Source: Elymus sibiricus (taxonomy: Eukaryota; Streptophyta; Magnoliopsida; Poales; Poaceae). From it: DNA of 64,000 bases. Positions 9,585-23,200 of this stretch are shown here, piece after piece. The position numbers and the translations under genes were made by a program. Where the stretch lies: the NCBI GenBank assembly GCA_039707655.1, contig CM077664.1, forward strand, positions 29,686,781 through 29,750,780, given 5' to 3'. Within the stretch, counting starts at the first letter, position 1, and each line of letters starts with the position of its first letter. The notes beneath the pieces are model-generated. The model saw only the letters and a program-made list of their open reading frames with translations. It ran no database searches and was not told the origin of the DNA.

Positions 9585-12500
9585 GACTCCCACTTGCACT
9601 AGAGTCAATAATCTAGTCAATGCTAATGTAATTTACACCTATGGCGTACCGGTGTAAAATATGCTTCTCTTGTGGTATAGTCCTTTTCCAACGGATCTGA
9701 CCACTTCAGTTCCTTGTGTATCTTTGCATATCCTCGCGTTTTCACGCTTTCACAAAATTCATATTTTGTGTGGACTTGGCTTTGTATATATGTGAATCAC
9801 AGGTCGAACCTGGATTCCTCAGAGTAAGCTATGGAGCAACTATCTACAATTGTGATCCATTGACCAAAGCCATCTTGGAACCATACTAAGTTCATGAATG
9901 AACTATATGATTCAACATTTTCTTTGTCGCTACCAAAGTGTCAACATACTTAGCCTTTGTTATAGAATTTGCCATAGGAACCTGTTTGGAACAATTCCAA
10001 CTCACTGTGCCACCATATCGCGTGTTACACAAAACCCTTAACTTAAATCAAAAATCGCATGGAGCATTGATGAAGACTGTATCGATGTAATTACTTACAA
10101 CGAACACTTCATAATCTCCGCTTGCGAGAAAACATGTCACCAGTGCTACTTTAGTACTCAATGACATTTTTCACTGTTGTCCAACGATCAGCACTTTGAT
10201 CATTTTGGTATCTATACTCGCAGCTGCTTGGGAGTACCGAACATATCTGGTTGTTTTACATACCACGGAATACATGATTAATCCAAACACAAAAGTGTGT
10301 GGAATCCCCATCATGTATTTTGTTCTTTAGTGTTTTAGGACACCGAGTCTTGCAAAAACTCTTTCCATGTGACTTCGGCAAGAATCACTCCTTGGCGTTC
10401 TTATGCTAAATGGTTTTAGCATCTTGTCTATATGTAATCTTGGCTTAGCCTATTAGGCAATTTTATCTCCATAGATAATTATGCCTAATATCGAGGCTAC
10501 CTAGCCCAAGCACTTCATAAAAAAACTATTTTTCAATGAAGTCCTAATTCGTGTCAAGAAATTTATATTATTTCCAATCAACAAAGTGTCAAGCACACAA
10601 GCTTTTAGAAATATTATTATGCTCCCACTTACTTTCCTGTAATCACAAGCATCTTCGCTATCCTTTGATGAAATCAAACTATTTTGACTATTTCATCAAA
10701 ATGAAGATTCCAACTCCATTTTGCTCTCTTCTGTCCATCGCTGGAACTCTGAAGTTTGCATACTCACTAGCATCCTCTGGATTGACAAAATACCTTGGAC
10801 TGTATCAACTGCACGTCATAGGTTGCATTTCCATCTCATGGAAATCCTTTTGGCATCCATGTATCATATCTCATGATTGAAATATGTATCAATTGTTAGT
10901 TCAACCCGAACCGACTTTAAGCATCGCTATGGAGAAACAATCTCACCGTAGTTAATTCCTTGAATTTGTTATAAGCAACAAGTCGAGCTTTATGGATAAA
11001 ACACTTTTATCCGTATCAGTTTATAGTTCCATTAATATTCGTTAGACTCTGAGTCTTTCGAAGGGTTTATCAAGATCTAGTCTTGAATCATTTATGGATA
11101 CTATCTCGGATTATATTGGCTTTTAGCCAATTCCGGAGTCAGGGCCCATCAACGCTTCCTTGTGTATCATAGGTATACTGTTATCTAACAACAATATCTC
11201 GTTTGCGCACCTGAGAGGTTTGCACGAGTTTTGCCTACATGGTTCAGCTGCAAGTTCGACCGAAGTCCATACATCTCATGTAGAGGCTTCCGTATTAGTC
11301 GCAGTAGGAAACTCTGGATTCACTTCCAAGATTTCTTCCCTTGACTTGATGACGAAGTTACTGTTATCTCGTCGAGTTGCACTGTCCTCCCACTCACCTT
11401 TTGCAAGAAATATTTTCTTCAAAATCATACCGTTCTTCATGGCAAACCTTTTGCCTCGGTATTGTGATGGAGGAATTCCCAATAACTTGGGATAACCTAC
11501 AAAGTAGCACTTCTCTGATTTGGAATAGGTTTGTAAAATACTTTACACAAGCCCCATATTTCAAATGTTAAGAAAAGACATAACATGGTTGGGCGTACCA
11601 TACCATGGCTTCTTTTCAATAGATCTGATGGCGCTCTTTTTAGTGTAAAAGCCACAGTCTCTAAAGCATTACTTTAAAAGGGATAATGGCAAATTGATTT
11701 ATGTCATCTTTGATCTTACCATCTCATAAATGTTTTGATTACATCTTCACGGACATTCCACTCATAGTGGTGTTACGGGAGATGTAAGTTATGAAATTCT
11801 TTTCACAACTCATCAGACATTCGCTAAACTTGTAACTCAAATATTCCTTTCCGCAATCTAATTGCAGAAACATAATTTTCTTGTTACAATAATTTCTACT
11901 TCATTTTGAAAACCTTTTGAATGACGTCAAATGATCCAGACATATGTCTCATCAAGTAAATATCCATATATCTACTTTAGTCATTTCTGAAGATAGACAA
12001 ATCCACTGCTTTCAACAACATTTATCGGACTACACACATCAAAATGTATGATCACCAATAAGTTCGTTGCTCGTTCCCTATGGCCTGTCAACGGTATTTC
12101 AGTCATTTCACTTTTTGGACGAAAGTTGCAAGTGTCAGATGATTCATAATCAAATGACTTCAAAATCCATCATTATGGAATTTCTCCATGCGGGTTTCTC
12201 CAATGTGACCAAATGCAATGACATACATATGTTGTATTCTTTTAGTCTTGCGACATTTAGCGTCAGTGTCACGGATGTATTATATTATTATCAATATTCA
12301 TAACATACATCTCATTCATAATGAAAGTATGGCCCTTATGTTGTTCATAACATCGAAGAACAATCGTTCTCTCATGAACAACCTTCTTGCAACAAACATT
12401 CTGCAATGGGCTAGAGTGAATAAAACTCTAAAATGAATTACGAAAATAAATACAGAGGTAATACGCCAATGGAAGGTGTAGTCACTTTTACTATGTTCCC

Positions 12501-14683
12501 AGCGCATATCTAAACCTCATTTCTAGCTAGTCTTTTAGGCCGTAGTAGTTCTTGTATCGAGTTGCAATAGAATGCAATCGAACGGGTATTCCTGTGAGCA
12601 ATCACAATACGGAAGAATCAGTGACTAACAGTTTAATCACAATTCCCAAGAACTATTTCTTTGACCAGCCTTCTATACATCTATAACTTGTATGACATTC
12701 ATACATGAGCTGGACATTCCAGTCTTCTCTCTTTTTGCCTTTATACTTCTAACAATTTTACTTCCAATATTTCTCCTACTCTCAGAAGAAGCACCCAACT
12801 TTTAAGAGTGGCGTCAGCTCCAGACTTCCTAGGCGTGTTAGTCTCACTGACACCCTTTGGACATTTCCATTCTCTTTAAGTTTTTGTTTTATTCACCTTC
12901 ATCACATGACAGGCGTTCTTCTGGATCCCTTTCTTATCAGTCTAATCCACAGTAAACACTTTACTAATACTTTGCAAACAAACATTGCTTTGGATATCTC
13001 ATATCTTTTAGCCTTTGTCTGCATCGAAAAATAATTTTCAGCTCCATGAATATCACATAACTATCCCAAACTTTTGAAGTTCGTGTCTCATGGAAACAAA
13101 AATATTGCACTTGACCGTAACGGAATTCTAGCTTTTTGATCGAAGGACGAGAGTCGCATCATCCATAGTATCAGCGGGAGAATACCAAAGGCATGCGATA
13201 GCACAAAGTCCTTCTCGGCACTCTTGAGGACAATCCTCACATTACGTTACCAATCGTAAAGTTTTAACTAGATATATAATAGCTTATTCAATTTTAATAG
13301 GGAAGGTGGAAACGCAAGCCATTATTCTATAACTATTATGCAAATCACACTTAGACAATGTTCATAATTAATTGCACTGAGAATAAACATGTTAATTCTA
13401 CATGCGTTCCCACTCAAATCAATATCTCTCATAATTGATTTTGAGTGATACAAGACCACCGGTAGGCTAACTTGCCAATCACATCTCTATGTGACTCTTG
13501 TTCATCTTTCGATGGGTGTGTTCCGAGCTCAGGATGATCTTACCTAAACGTCAAAGATAACCAAGTGATCTTGCTACGAGGTCTGACCGTCACCCGCCTC
13601 ATTCCTCTCAATTCGTTCGTACCCATGTGGACATGGCGCACCCCAAAAAGATACGAATTACAGACGGTGCTACACTTGGGTGAACACTAACTACTTTGAT
13701 ATTTTAAGTGAGAGATCACCCTAATAAAAGCGACTACCGCGCAATCAAGAAGGGTGCATCAAAAGGGATAAACATCTCAGGAAATTCATAATAGCATGAT
13801 ATGGTATAGCCCTTTCTGACGGAGAAGCCTTTAATTTCTTCGTCTTCGGCATTTGCGTCGGTGTTCACCTTCGCGAAGATTTCCACCACCTTGTGGATGC
13901 ACCAGATAATATTGCTATCTCTATAGCTAATAAAATAAGTGCATTACATATGGTTGACATGTAGGTCATTAAAGTGACAATCATATGGCTCCAACCATCA
14001 TGCCGAATCATGACACGCAGGTCATGTTAACTAATTTTACATCATATAGTCATCTCATACATAATCAAATTAAATATGACGAAGACTATACCACATCTCA
14101 TGCACATCTCATGTCATCCTGCAAAACCAAGTTAGACGCCTCTAATCGGTTTATGCAAAATTTTATTTTACGTGGCTTCTAAGGTTTTGACTTAAACCGA
14201 AGCTACCAACGTTCATCATCAAGTATGATTATTCAAGTCGCTAGATTAACTTTGCGGGGCGTATGAAACACGAGATAATAAAATCTCGAGCCCCATACTG
14301 AACTTCGTCAAACGCAAGAACCCCGTGCAGATCATATCTGCATTGTCCTTTAGTCTGCGAAACATCCATCTTTCTTTAACTATGGCAGAACCCAAAGACA
14401 CTGAAGCACTTCGTTGATCTGTCAACCAGCATACTCAGGAGCAGCATGGAAGGATCGCGGATTGCCAGAACTTTGTCAGATTCTACCATGCTGTCAAGAT
14501 CAGGACTACGCAAATTCAAGGGAAGCAACAAGAACATGAGGTAATAGATTTCATCTGCTACCCGCACAAATAATTTTTCGCAATAGATCTCATCTACTAC
14601 AAAATTATATTGTGCAACACCCATACATCTCATGTATTCTAGATCATAACCTGCGTCTACGCATAGCATGGCTCTAATACCAC
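9585..14683 (-). pseudogene. Degenerate copia internal region (gag-pol remains)
   Basis: Between the LTRs no long frame survives. On the minus strand, 12163-11981 still encodes an integrase-zone relic (ESSDTCNF followed by HRERATNLLVIIHFDVCSP), matching the copia segment where a Cys-containing zinc motif precedes the first catalytic Asp (HxDVCxP). Around 10150-9950 remains of the RNase H end can be read. A primer-binding site GTGGTATTAGAGCC lies next to the 5' LTR at 14683-14670. The region is a reverse-complement homologue of 20224-25530. Confidence 0.8.
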
Positions 14684-15782
14684 TGCAGGGGAACGCTGCA
14701 GAAAACCAAAAATTTCCGCACTACGAACACGCTCAGGATCACTATGAAGATGCATACAAGGTTTTGATCTGATCATTACCGACTCATAGCGCAGCGGAAG
14801 TAGAGTCGATGAAGATCAGCGGTGTAGATCCCCGCAGCTAGGATTTACAACCTCCCAACCGCGAGGATGTTCTCCCTTGTGTGCTACTCGGACAGTCCCT
14901 CGGATGATGTCACGGACAGCCCTTCGGGAGGACCCTCGAACTCGAACGGTAAGTCGGACAGCCCTTCAGGAGGACCCTCGAACAGCCCCTCGGGCAAAAG
15001 ATCGAACCTATGACCTCTCTACGGGGTTGCACACATACGGTGTCAGCTATCCGGCAGGGCTTCGCCATCCAGAACTAGTTCCCACCGGAACCCAGACAAC
15101 CTTTTGGCTCTACGAAACTATTTCGTGGGAGGGAGAGAGAAAGCCAGATCCTGCATGGCACTTGTAGGAGAGTAAGGAGTGAGTGTGGAGAGCTCCTCTC
15201 CACCTCTATTTATAGGAAAACCAATGGGTAGGGTGGCACATGATAATACCAAAATACCCAAGCTTTATATCACACATAAAGGGCATAAAGGGCATAAAAA
15301 GAAGGCATGTGGAGCTTCACGGAGGAGCTCCATGCTTGGCCGGCCACAGCTAGTGCCCCCCCCCAAAAGGGGTTCCTTAGCCCCAAGTCCTTCTAGAAGC
15401 CTTTTGGGAAAAGCCCTAAAAGGTGGTTTTCCAAAAATCAACCATAAAGTGCTTCTCACTATTCACAAAAACATTTTTTGGCGTCCGTTAAATCCGAAAA
15501 TATTTCTGTAGGTCCAGAACATTTCCAGTACCCACTAAAATAATTCTGGACGCATTCTGAAATATTTCTGGATCAATGATTTTCTTCAGCGAAAAGCAAC
15601 CAAGATGTTTCCGGCTGCTCCGGAACATTTCCGGTTTTCTCTCCGGAAAAAATCCAGAAGTTCCCAGAACAATTCTGGCACCTCCAAAAAGCTCCAGGTG
15701 TTTGCTGAAAACCTTTTTGGCTTAATGGTTTACTCCGAAACAACTTTTCAGTTTTACCGAAACTTTTCTGGTGTTCTCTCTG
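14684..15782 (-). repeat. 5' LTR of the minus-strand copia, distal part
   Basis: Plus-strand sequence starts TGCAGGGGAACGCTGCAG, the mutated LTR end, and runs to the insertion point of the 15783-28881 element. The rest of the LTR continues at 28887-29871. It carries a minus-strand TATA box (plus CTATTTATAGG near 15207-15217) and a shorter version of the CCCGAAGGGCTGTCCG repeat block at about 14890-15000. Confidence 0.9.
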
Positions 15783-17145
15783 TGTGACACCCTGGTTTTT
15801 GGCGACTTTTTCTTTTCAAAATCTTTCTGGTTTCATTTGCATTTTGGATGATTTTTGAACCTTTTCAGTTGACTTTGGACTTATGAATTTCTCTCAATGA
15901 TCCAAAGCCCTCAGCATCTTGCCAAATCTTGTCACTCACCTTCTGGATCAAATTCTAATTCTTCATCTTTCCCAATTATTCATTTTCCTCCTTTGGGAAA
16001 ATTTGTCATCACTATGGGTTACAAAGCAACATATAGTTCTGATGATCAGAAAAATCTCCAAATTAATACCACACCTTCTTGTCATCATCTACTCCCTCAA
16101 TCTTCAAAAACATTTCATGGTCCAGTATAAAGTTTTGTCCAGAAAACTCAATTTGTCTTCTGGACAGTACTAGTCCTTTGTGAAGCAACTCTTATTTTCC
16201 CAACTCAGAAAACTCTCAAATAATTCCCTGAGATACTAGGGAACCTATCTTGCCACAATATCCACAAATATCATCTTGTCCAGTATAAATTTTCATCAGC
16301 AATATTCTGCCAAGTTTCTGCTCATTTTGAACCTCTGTGAAGGAAGTACCAGCTAGAGGTGTCCAATTGAGCTGAAATTTTTATGACATATTCTGTCCAC
16401 CAAATAACTCTCTTACACCAAAATGCAGCTCCAGCAGATCAACCAGATGAGTGCTACAAGCTCATCTTTATTCTGGTCCAGTAACAGCAGTTGTACATGA
16501 ACCATATCCAAATCTTGAGGAAATTCTCTCAAACTTGGCGAGCTTGGAGTCCTTCCAAAGTAGATCACCCCAGACATCTCCATTGGCTCCATCTCCAGCT
16601 CACCTCTCCTCTAGATCCCTCTCAAGTTTTATGTCAGAAACTGTAGCTGAAGCTACACTTCGAACCAGAGTGCATCTAGACGAACCAGAGGCACGGAGAG
16701 GCTAAGAAATCAAAGGAGAACATGCTAGACAAGGTGCGCCAGACTTGTGTGTCCTCCAAGTGCCAATGCCCGTGGTGAGCACGGCACTGGCATGCCAAAA
16801 CACGCGCTCTACACCGCGCCCGTGTCTGTTGAGTCGCATCCGGCTGCCCCGCGTCGCCGTACCTTGTCCCCGTGCGCCGACTAGCTCCTCTCCGTCCACC
16901 TGGCCGCCCTAGATCCTTCCCAAGCCAGAGAAGCTCTCGCCAGCCGCCACGCACGCGGGCACTGTGGCACCCGTGCGGCCACAATGGCTCTGTCTCCCGT
17001 CGTCTTCCTTCCGCTAGCCGCCACCACCGCAATAATTCCTCCTGCCCTCTCCTATCCCGTCGCCTGCATAGAGCCTGCCAGCGCGGCGTCCTGGCGCTGG
17101 CGACGTGGCCCAAGCTCCGCCACTCAAGAAGCTCCTCCTCCCCCC

Positions 17146-17153
17146 TATATATA
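17146..17153 (+). promoter_or_regulatory. TATA box in solo-LTR-like element A
   Basis: TATATATA is followed by a GC- and CT-rich leader-like stretch. The distance from the element start (about 1.36 kb) is close to that of the TATAAATA in the related element at 30575-34552 (about 1.27 kb). Confidence 0.5.
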
Positions 17154-19045
17154 GGCCTCCCCGGCCTCTCTCCGCTCCTCACCCAACCTCCTCCGCCTCA
17201 TAGAGAACCCCTAAGCATCGAGCCACGGCCGAGAGGCCCTTTGGCCTCGCCGCTCGCCGGCATTCCGCTGCCGATCCCCTCTCTGCTATAGCTCGATTTC
17301 CCCCACCCCAGCTCTGCCCGGCTCCACATTCGAGCTCACCGCACTCTCACGACTCCGCTCGACCTCTTCCCGACCCCAATCGTTGCCGAAATCGCCGTCG
17401 CCGACGACCCCCGAACGAGCCGCCGCCGGAGAAGAAGAGAGCGACGCCGTTAGGCCGTCTCCGGAGACGCCACTGGTACAGGGAGGACCACCGTCGAGTG
17501 GCCAATTCATCCCCGCAGTCTCCCGAGCTCGCCGCCGTCGGTGAGCCGCCCGTTTATTGTGCCCTCTCTATTTCTTTTAAATATGATAGCTGGGGCCCGC
17601 TCGTCAGTGACTCTGTTGCGTCCGAACCAGTACTTAAGTGGAGGCGTATTCAGAAAATACGCCTTCGACGTGGCCCTCTGCTGATTTTTCTAATTTTTGT
17701 TAAATTCCAGATTTGACCAGTAACTTTGACCATCCATAACTTTTTATCCATAAGTCCAAATCAATTGATTCTTTTTGCATTGGGTTTGTCTTGATCTCCT
17801 ATATTTTCTGGAAAAATTTGTATTTTTCCCATGCTCACAGATTTTCTGGTGAACAGAACAATAAATGTGACATTTTCCTTTGCACTTTTAAAATATTTTT
17901 AGAAGGAGATTCTTTTGGTTTTGAAGCCCAGGAGTTTGTGGACAACCCAACAGAGCAAGGCAAGCCATGTCATCCATTGCATGAAGCATTCCAATAGTGT
18001 TGGTTATTTAATTGAATTATATGCATTACTTTTGTAGGAGATATGCCCTAGAGGCAATAATAAATGTTATTGATTATCTCCCTGTTCATAATTAAAGTTT
18101 ATGTTCCATGCTATAACTGCAATGATTCTCGAGTCTACAAATAAAACGAGGCTTGGAGGGAAACTCATGTGCACGTGTGGGATAATAAACGGTAAAATGT
18201 ATTCCTAGTCAAGCCTCTATGACTGGCTCAAGTATTGCATGATGATCCTGTTTTCCTGATCATGGGCATGGCTATGCCGGCAATTTTGAGGGCACAATTG
18301 TTGGTAGAACACTTGTGTTGAATCGACCCGATTGATGTTATGCTATGAGATACATTCGTCATAAGTTAATGGTTAATAACACAGAGATGGTTAACGTTTG
18401 CATGATTCCTTAGACCATGAGAGTATCGAGTTTCTTCATGCTTGCTTCATGAACTTTGGGGTTTGTTAAACGTCATCCGTAAATGGGTGGCTATTACGGC
18501 GGCTTACGGGTTCATGGAAAAGTATGTCAAGTAACTTGATAGCTCAAGATTGGGATTTGCTCCTCCGACGATGGAGAGATATCTCTGGGCCCTCTCGGTA
18601 TTACGGTATCCATCATCGTCTGGCCAGACACTTGTGATTTGATCACTGGGATGCCGGAACACGGGAACGAGAAAAGAGAACAATACCGGCAACGAGGTAA
18701 CTGGCATTGTGGACAAGTTGTTGATCCACGAGGATGCCTACATGTCTCACCTGGGGTAATTGTAACATATCGCGAAGCAACAGGAATAGCACACGGCAAC
18801 TGGAGGTTCACTCGAATATTCATTCGTGTGGGTATAGGGGTCAATATGGGTGTCCACGGCTCCGATGTTGATCATTGATCGGAAAGTGTTCCGGGTCATG
18901 TCTATACTTCACCGAACCTATAGGGTCACACGCTTAAGGGTCATCTATCTGCTGAATACTAGACGGGGAGTCTGAGAGAAATTCACCGGAAAAGTTTCGG
19001 ACGAAACGGAAACGTTCCGGAGAGGATATCGGAATAGTTCCGGTG

Positions 19046-19404
19046 AAACTGAAAAGTTGTTTCAGGGTATTCCATAAAGTCAAATTGGTTTCGGCACATG
19101 CCTGGAAATTATTGGAAGGTACCAGAATTGTTCCGGTAACTTCTGAGATTTTTCAGAGACAAAAACCGGAAATATTCCCGACTGCCGGAACCGCTTTAGT
19201 TGCTTTTCACAGATGAAAATCACTAAACCGAAAAGTTGTTTCGGAGTACACCATAAAGTCAAATTGGTTTCGGCACATGCCTGATAATTCTTGGAGGGTG
19301 CCAGAATCATTCTGGAAACTTTCTGGAATTTTCCGGAATGAAAACCGGAAATGTTCCGGAGCTGCCGAAACCGCTTCAGATGCTTTTCGCAGATGAAAAT
19401 CACT
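19046..19404 (+). repeat. 179-bp direct duplication in the copia LTR
   Basis: Two diverged copies are offset by 179 bp. Both contain AAGTCAAATTGGTTTCGGCA (19077 and 19256), an ACCGGAAAT/TTCC core and GAAAATCACTAAACCG. The 3' LTR has the same pair at 26544-26902. The LTRs of the minus-strand relative (around 8240-8560 and 15470-15780) have one copy only, so the duplication marks a subfamily. Confidence 0.8.
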
Positions 19405-19632
19405 AAACCGGAATTGTTCCGGCTCGCGTTGAAAATTATTTTGGTGGGTACTGGAAATGTTCTAAGCCCACATGAATATTTTCAGTTCGATCAGACGCTG
19501 AAAAATGTCGTCGTGAATAGTGAAATCAGATTTATGGATATGGTTGGAAGTTGGCTTTCCACAAATATCTTCCCAAGATATTTTGGGATGACATGGCATT
19601 TTGGATATGCCCATCCTACCCCTTGTTTTTCC

Positions 19633-19640
19633 TATAAATA
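19633..19640 (+). promoter_or_regulatory. TATA box of the young copia LTR
   Basis: TATAAATA in the context CCTATAAATAGAGG is followed about 60-90 bp later by the CT-rich leader. The identical site is in the 3' LTR at 27131-27138. Confidence 0.7.
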
Positions 19641-19864
19641 GAGGGGAGGAGGCAGCCCCATATGCTTCATCCTTGCTCTCACATACACATGCCATGACAT
19701 TTCTGGCTTCTCTCTCCCTCCCAGCGAAATAGTTTCGTAGAGCCGAAAGGCTGTCTGGGTTCCGGTGGGAACTAGTTCTGGACGGCGAAGCCCTGCCGGA
19801 TAGATGACACCGTATGTGTGCAACTCTGTAGAGAGATCGTAGTTTCGGTCTTAGTTCGAGAGTG

Positions 19865-20038
19865 CCTCCCGAAGGGCTGTCCGTGTGACCGTCCGAGTTT
19901 TGGAGGTCCTCCCGAAGGGCTGTCCGAGTGACAGTCCGAGTTTCGGAGGTCCTCCCGAAGGGCTGTCCGCGACACCGTCCGGGGGACTGTGCGACCGCCT
20001 CCCGGAGGGCTGTCCGCGGGGCAGATGAGGGTATACAT
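19865..20038 (+). repeat. Tandem repeat (43-47 bp unit, about 4 copies) in the LTR transcribed part
   Basis: The segment CCTCCCGAAGGGCTGTCCG recurs at 19865, 19908 and 19951, and as CCTCCCGGAGGGCTGTCCG at 19998 (spacing 43, 43 and 47 bp). The spacers contain ACCGTCCGAGTTT-type sequence. The same block is in the 3' LTR at 27363-27536, with shorter versions in the minus-strand copia LTRs. Confidence 0.9.
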
Positions 20039-20223
20039 CCTCGCGGTTGGGAGGTTGTAAAATCCTAGCTGCGGGGATCGGCACCGCCGTTCGTCATCGA
20101 CTCTACTTCCGCTGCGCTACGAGTCGGTAACGAAACAGATCAAACCTTGTATGCAGTCTCCATAGTGATCCTGGGCTGGTACGTAGGTCGGAAATTTTTT
20201 GTTTTCTGCTGCGTTCCCCTACA

Positions 20224-20238
20224 GTGGCATCATGAGCC
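20224..20238 (+). other. Primer-binding site of the young copia
   Basis: GTGGCATCATGAGCC follows the LTR end directly. It is a variant of the TGGTATCAGAGC site (initiator-Met tRNA) used by plant copia elements. Confidence 0.75.
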
Positions 20239-23200
20239 GGGCTATGCGTAGATGCAGGTTGCGATCTAGAATACATGAGATGTATGGGTGTTGCACAATA
20301 TAATTAGGTAGTAGATGAGTTCTATTGCTGAAAATTATTTGTGCGGGTAGCAGATGAAATCTGTTACCCGATGTTCTTGTTGCTTCCCTGGAATTTGCAT
20401 ATTTCTCATCTTGATAACGGTATGGTGGAGTTTCAAAGTTCTGGCAATCCGCGATCCTGATTGATCAACGAAGTGCTAACAGTTCTTTGAACTCCACCGT
20501 AGTTAAAAAGAAAGATGAAATTTCGCAGACGAAAGGGCAATGCAGATGTGATCTGCACGGGGGTCACGCGTATGACGAAGTTTAGTATGGGGCTCGAGAT
20601 TTTATTATCTCGTGTTTCATACACCCTGGAATGTTAATCTAGCGACTTGGATTATCATGCTTGATGATGGACGTTGGTAGCTTCGGTTTGTTTCGAAACC
20701 TTAGAAGCCACGTAAAATAAAATCTTGTATAAACCGATTAGAGGCGTCTAACTTGGTTTTGCAGGATGGTTTGCTTGTGCATGTGATGTGGTATAGCAGT
20801 GCTCATTATAATTTGATTATGTATGAGATGACTATATAATGTAAATTGATTAACATGACCTGCGTGTCATGATTCGGCATGATGGCTGGAGCCATATGAT
20901 TGTCACTTTAATGACCTGCGTGTCAACCTTCAGTAATGCACTTATTTTATTAGCTATAGAGATAGCAATATTATCTGGTGCATCGACAAGGTGGTGGCAA
21001 TCTTCGCGAAGGTGAACACCGACGCGAATGCCGAAGACGAAGAAATGAAAGACTTCTCCGTCAGAAAGGGCTATACCATATCTTGCTATTATGAATTGCC
21101 TGAGATGTTTATCCCTTATGATGCACCCTTTTGATTGCGCGGTAGTCGCTTTTATTAGGGTGATCTCTCACAACAAATATCAAGTAGTTAGTGTTCTCCC
21201 AAGTGTAGCACCGTCACGGCACCTAACTTTTCGGGGTGTCACATGCTAACATGGGCACGAACGATTAGAGAAGTGTGAGGTGGGTGAGTTGAGACCTCGC
21301 AGCGAGATCACTTGGTTGTCTTGACGTTCAGGCATGAAAGTCATGAGCTCGGAACACACGCATCGAAAGATGAACAAGAGTCACATAGAGATGTGATTGG
21401 CAAGTTGGCCTACCGGTTGAGATTTTTCGTCATCTGTGATGCTACCATCGTGGCAAACAATCAAAAATCGGGTCTTGTATCACTCATAATCAATTTTGAG
21501 AGATATTGATTTGAGTGGGAGCGCACTGTAGAATTAACTTGTTTAATTCTTGGTGCAATTAATTCTGAACACTGTCTAAAGTGTGATTTGCATAAAAGTT
21601 GTAGAATAATGGCTCGCGTTTCCACCTTCCCTATTAAAATTGAATAGCTGTTAAATATCTGGTTAAAACTTTACGGTTGGTAACGTAATGTGAGGATTGT
21701 CCTCAAGAGTGCCGAGAAGGACTTTGTCCTATCGCATGCTTTCGGTATTCTCCCGCTAATGCTATGGATCATGTGACTCTCGTCCTTCGATCCAAAAACT
21801 AGAATTCCTTTTCAGTCAAAGTGCAATATGTTTGCTTCCATGAGACCCGAACTTCAAAAGTTTGGATAGTTATGTGATATTCATGGAATCTGAAAATCAT
21901 TTTCAGAGACAGACAAAGGCTAAAAGATATGAGATATCCAAATCAATGTTTGTTTGCAAACTATTAGTAAAAGAGTTTACTATGCATTAGACTGATAAGA
22001 GAGGGATCCAGGAGAACGCCTGTCATATGATGAAAGGTGAATAAAACAAAAACTTAAAGAGAAAGGAAGTGTCCGAAGGGTGTTAGTAAGACTTTCGCGC
22101 CTAGGAAGTCCGGGGCTAACGCCACTCTTAAGTTGGATGCTTCTTCTGAGAGTAGGAGAAATACTGAAAGTTAAACTGTTAGAAGTATAATGGCAAAAGG
22201 AAAGAAGACTGGAATATCCAGCTCATGTATGAATGTCACACAAGTTTTTGATGTATAGAAGGCTGGTCAAAGATATAGTTCTTGGGAATTATGGTTAAAC
22301 ATGTTAATCACTAATTCTTGGGTATTGTGAGTTAATCACAAAGATACCCGCTCGATTGCATTCTGTTGCAACTCGATGTAAGAACTACTATGGCCTGAAA
22401 GACTAGCCAGGAATGAGGTTAGATACACGCAGGGAACATAGTAAATGTTACTATGCCTTCCATAGGTGTATTCCCTATGTATTTAGTTTCATAATTCATT
22501 TTAGAGTTTCACACTCTAGCCCTTTGCATAAGGTATCTTGCAAGAAGGTTCTTCATAAGAGAACTTTTGATGTTCGGTGTTATGAATAACATGAGGGCCA
22601 TACTTTCATTATGAATGAGATGTATGTTATGAATATTGATAATAATACATTACCTCTGGGTTTACTTTCATAATTCATTTTAGAGTTTCATATACTCTAG
22701 CCCTTTGCATAAGGTATCTTGCAAGAAGGTTATTCATAAGAGAACTTTTGATGTTCGGTGTTATGAATAACATGAAGGGCCATGCTTCCATCCAGGATGG
22801 GATGTATGTTGTGAATATTGATGGTAATATGATACATCCATAACACTGACGCTAAATATCGCAAGACTTAAAGAATACCACACAAGTGTGGCACTGCATT
22901 TGGTCACATTGGAGAAACCCGCATGGAAAATTCCATTATGATGGATTTTGAAGTCGTTTGATTTTGAATCATCTGACACTTGCAACTTTCCTCTGAAAAG
23001 TGAAGTGACTGAAATACCGTTCACAGGCCATAAGGAACGAGCAAAGAACATATTGGTGATCATACATTATGATGTGTGTAGTCCAATAAATGTTGTTGCA
23101 AGTAGTGGATTCATCTATCTTCAGAAATGACTCAAGTAGATATATGGATGTTTACTTGTTGAGACGTAAGTCTGGATCTTTTGAATTCATTCATAAGGTT

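Larger units (their letters stand above)
18033..20223 (+). repeat. 5' LTR of the young copia (2191 bp)
   Basis: It starts TGTAGGAGATATGCCC and ends GTTCCCCTACA, giving the inverted tips TGTAGG/CCTACA. TATA box TATAAATA is at 19633-19640. It contains a 179-bp direct duplication and a block of 43-bp tandem repeats. It differs from the 3' LTR at about 10 positions, for example near 18087, 18568, 19172 and 20216. Confidence 0.95.

Noticed and set aside
16676..17291. Long GC-rich frames (up to 168 codons) on both strands
   Set aside because: They overlap each other, lie in the GC-rich leader part of solo-LTR-like element A, are rich in Arg and Pro, and show no domain.
19865..20038. Possible CRISPR-like array because of regularly spaced repeats
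   Set aside because: The units are contiguous 43-47 bp tandem repeats with similar spacers inside a plant LTR; no cas genes and a eukaryotic context.
18504..20084. Repeated sets of 60-107 codon frames, seen again at 26002-27536
   Set aside because: Both sets are in the two LTRs of the same copia element, so the repetition is due to the LTR pair and not to a gene family.
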